Assembly: GCA_030550175.1 (NCBI GenBank)
Contig: JAUQPW010000009.1
Span: 1-64,000, forward strand
Direction of reading: 5' to 3'
Length of the DNA stretch: 64,000 nt
Source of the DNA: a bacterium
GTDB lineage: Bacteria; Moduliflexota; Moduliflexia; Moduliflexales; JAUQPW01
The position numbers and the translations under genes are program-made. Shown here in pieces: positions 63,704 to 64,000 of the stretch. Below the pieces are notes generated by a model. That model was not told where the DNA came from. It saw only the letters and a program-made list of their open reading frames with translations, and did no database searches. Every line of letters starts with the position of its first letter. Position 1 is the first letter of the stretch.

Positions 63704-64000
63704 TTACTCTAAAGATAGCCAGGGAACCTGAAAAGTTCCCGGAATTTCAATAATAGTTGTAAAATTCGAATATAGGGCCTCTTTAAGGGCAGATTTTAGC
63801 TCCGAGGGATCTTTTAATCGAATTCCTCGCGCCCCAAAAGCTTCTGCAAATTTCATAAAGTCAGGAGTATAGAGATCCACCTCAAAGCTACGGCCATATC
63901 GAATTTCTTGAAAACCCTTGAGAACGCCATAGCTTCTATCGTTGAAAATCAGTATGGGAATATTTAGCCGGTATTTGACTGCCGTAGCCAATTCCTGGCA
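63704..64000 (-). CDS. C-terminal part of a thiamine-diphosphate-dependent enzyme (acetolactate synthase-like); runs off the window
   Basis: The gene continues beyond base 64000, so only its last roughly 98 residues are seen. The visible part begins CQELATAVKYRLNIPILIFN and includes NDRSYGVLKGFQEIRYGRSF and FMKFAEAFGARGIRL, typical of the TPP-binding C-terminal domain of the acetolactate synthase/benzoylformate decarboxylase superfamily (the NDxxYG element lies downstream of the TPP motif). The TPP-binding GDG motif would be outside the window. Substrate cannot be set; tartronate semialdehyde synthase is possible given the glyoxylate genes elsewhere. Confidence 0.82.
   Translation of the reverse strand, partial: CQELATAVKYRLNIPILIFNDRSYGVLKGFQEIRYGRSFEVDLYTPDFMKFAEAFGARGIRLKDPSELKSALKEALYSNFTTIIEIPGTFQVPWLSLE

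Overview
The window is a gene-dense bacterial chromosome segment of moderate GC content. It carries no rRNA, tRNA, phage, IS or CRISPR locus that I can recognise. Exported lipoproteins, an OmpA-type peptidoglycan-binding domain, ClpB, a C5-pathway haem operon and an M17 aminopeptidase suggest a Gram-negative-type organism. I cannot assign a phylum. At least two genes appear to decode in-frame UGA as selenocysteine, so the organism probably has selenocysteine machinery elsewhere; none of it is seen here. Several families of hairpin-forming dispersed repeats fill the intergenic regions, as is typical of environmental genomes with many small non-autonomous repeats.

Layout. 0-3.5 kb (minus): a glyoxylate/hydroxyacid cassette (beta-hydroxyacid dehydrogenase, GlcD-like flavoprotein, TIM-barrel isomerase). 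3.8 kb: an exported truncated haemoglobin lipoprotein. 4.3-5.9 kb: two copies of a repeat with terminal inverted repeats around a small secreted protein. 5.9-9 kb: a helicase-exonuclease fusion resembling MrfA plus MrfB. 9-16.4 kb: a polyprenyl-linked glycan locus (GT-C protein, UbiA-type phosphoribosyltransferase, three GT4 glycosyltransferases). 16.5-19.8 kb: a three-gene unit with its own promoter (periplasmic binding domain fused to OmpA, membrane coiled-coil protein, vWA lipoprotein); this is a candidate undescribed envelope system. 20-32.9 kb: methyltransferase, RadC, CHASE2 adenylate cyclase, SucCD, LdcA (apparent ATT start), a two-domain M16 protease, thioredoxin-fold protein, SDR and proline dehydrogenase. 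33-38.9 kb: repeats, cytochrome P450, an enolase-superfamily enzyme, a decayed signalling gene and an amidohydrolase.

38.9-43 kb (minus): operon reading PCYCGC-type membrane protein, CcsA/HemX-like protein, HemA, HemL. The first gene has an in-frame UGA in a UxxC motif followed by a SECIS-like hairpin. 43.2-47.2 kb: repeats and ClpB. 47-54.5 kb: CofD/YvcK family protein, 2-hydroxyacid dehydrogenase, gamma-glutamylcyclotransferase-like protein, Tat-exported amine oxidase, DUF4241 protein, thiolase and 3-hydroxyacyl-CoA dehydrogenase. 54.7-58 kb: DUF2298 membrane protein and a small secreted repeat protein. 58.3-64 kb (minus): partial TPP enzyme, zinc-ribbon-like protein, seven-bladed WD40 protein, thioesterase, a UGSC-partner protein, a UGSC-family selenoprotein (UGA plus SECIS hairpin) and PepA.

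The most noteworthy points are the two selenoprotein candidates, the SBP-OmpA/coiled-coil/vWA unit, the MrfA-MrfB fusion and the repeat family with terminal inverted repeats.
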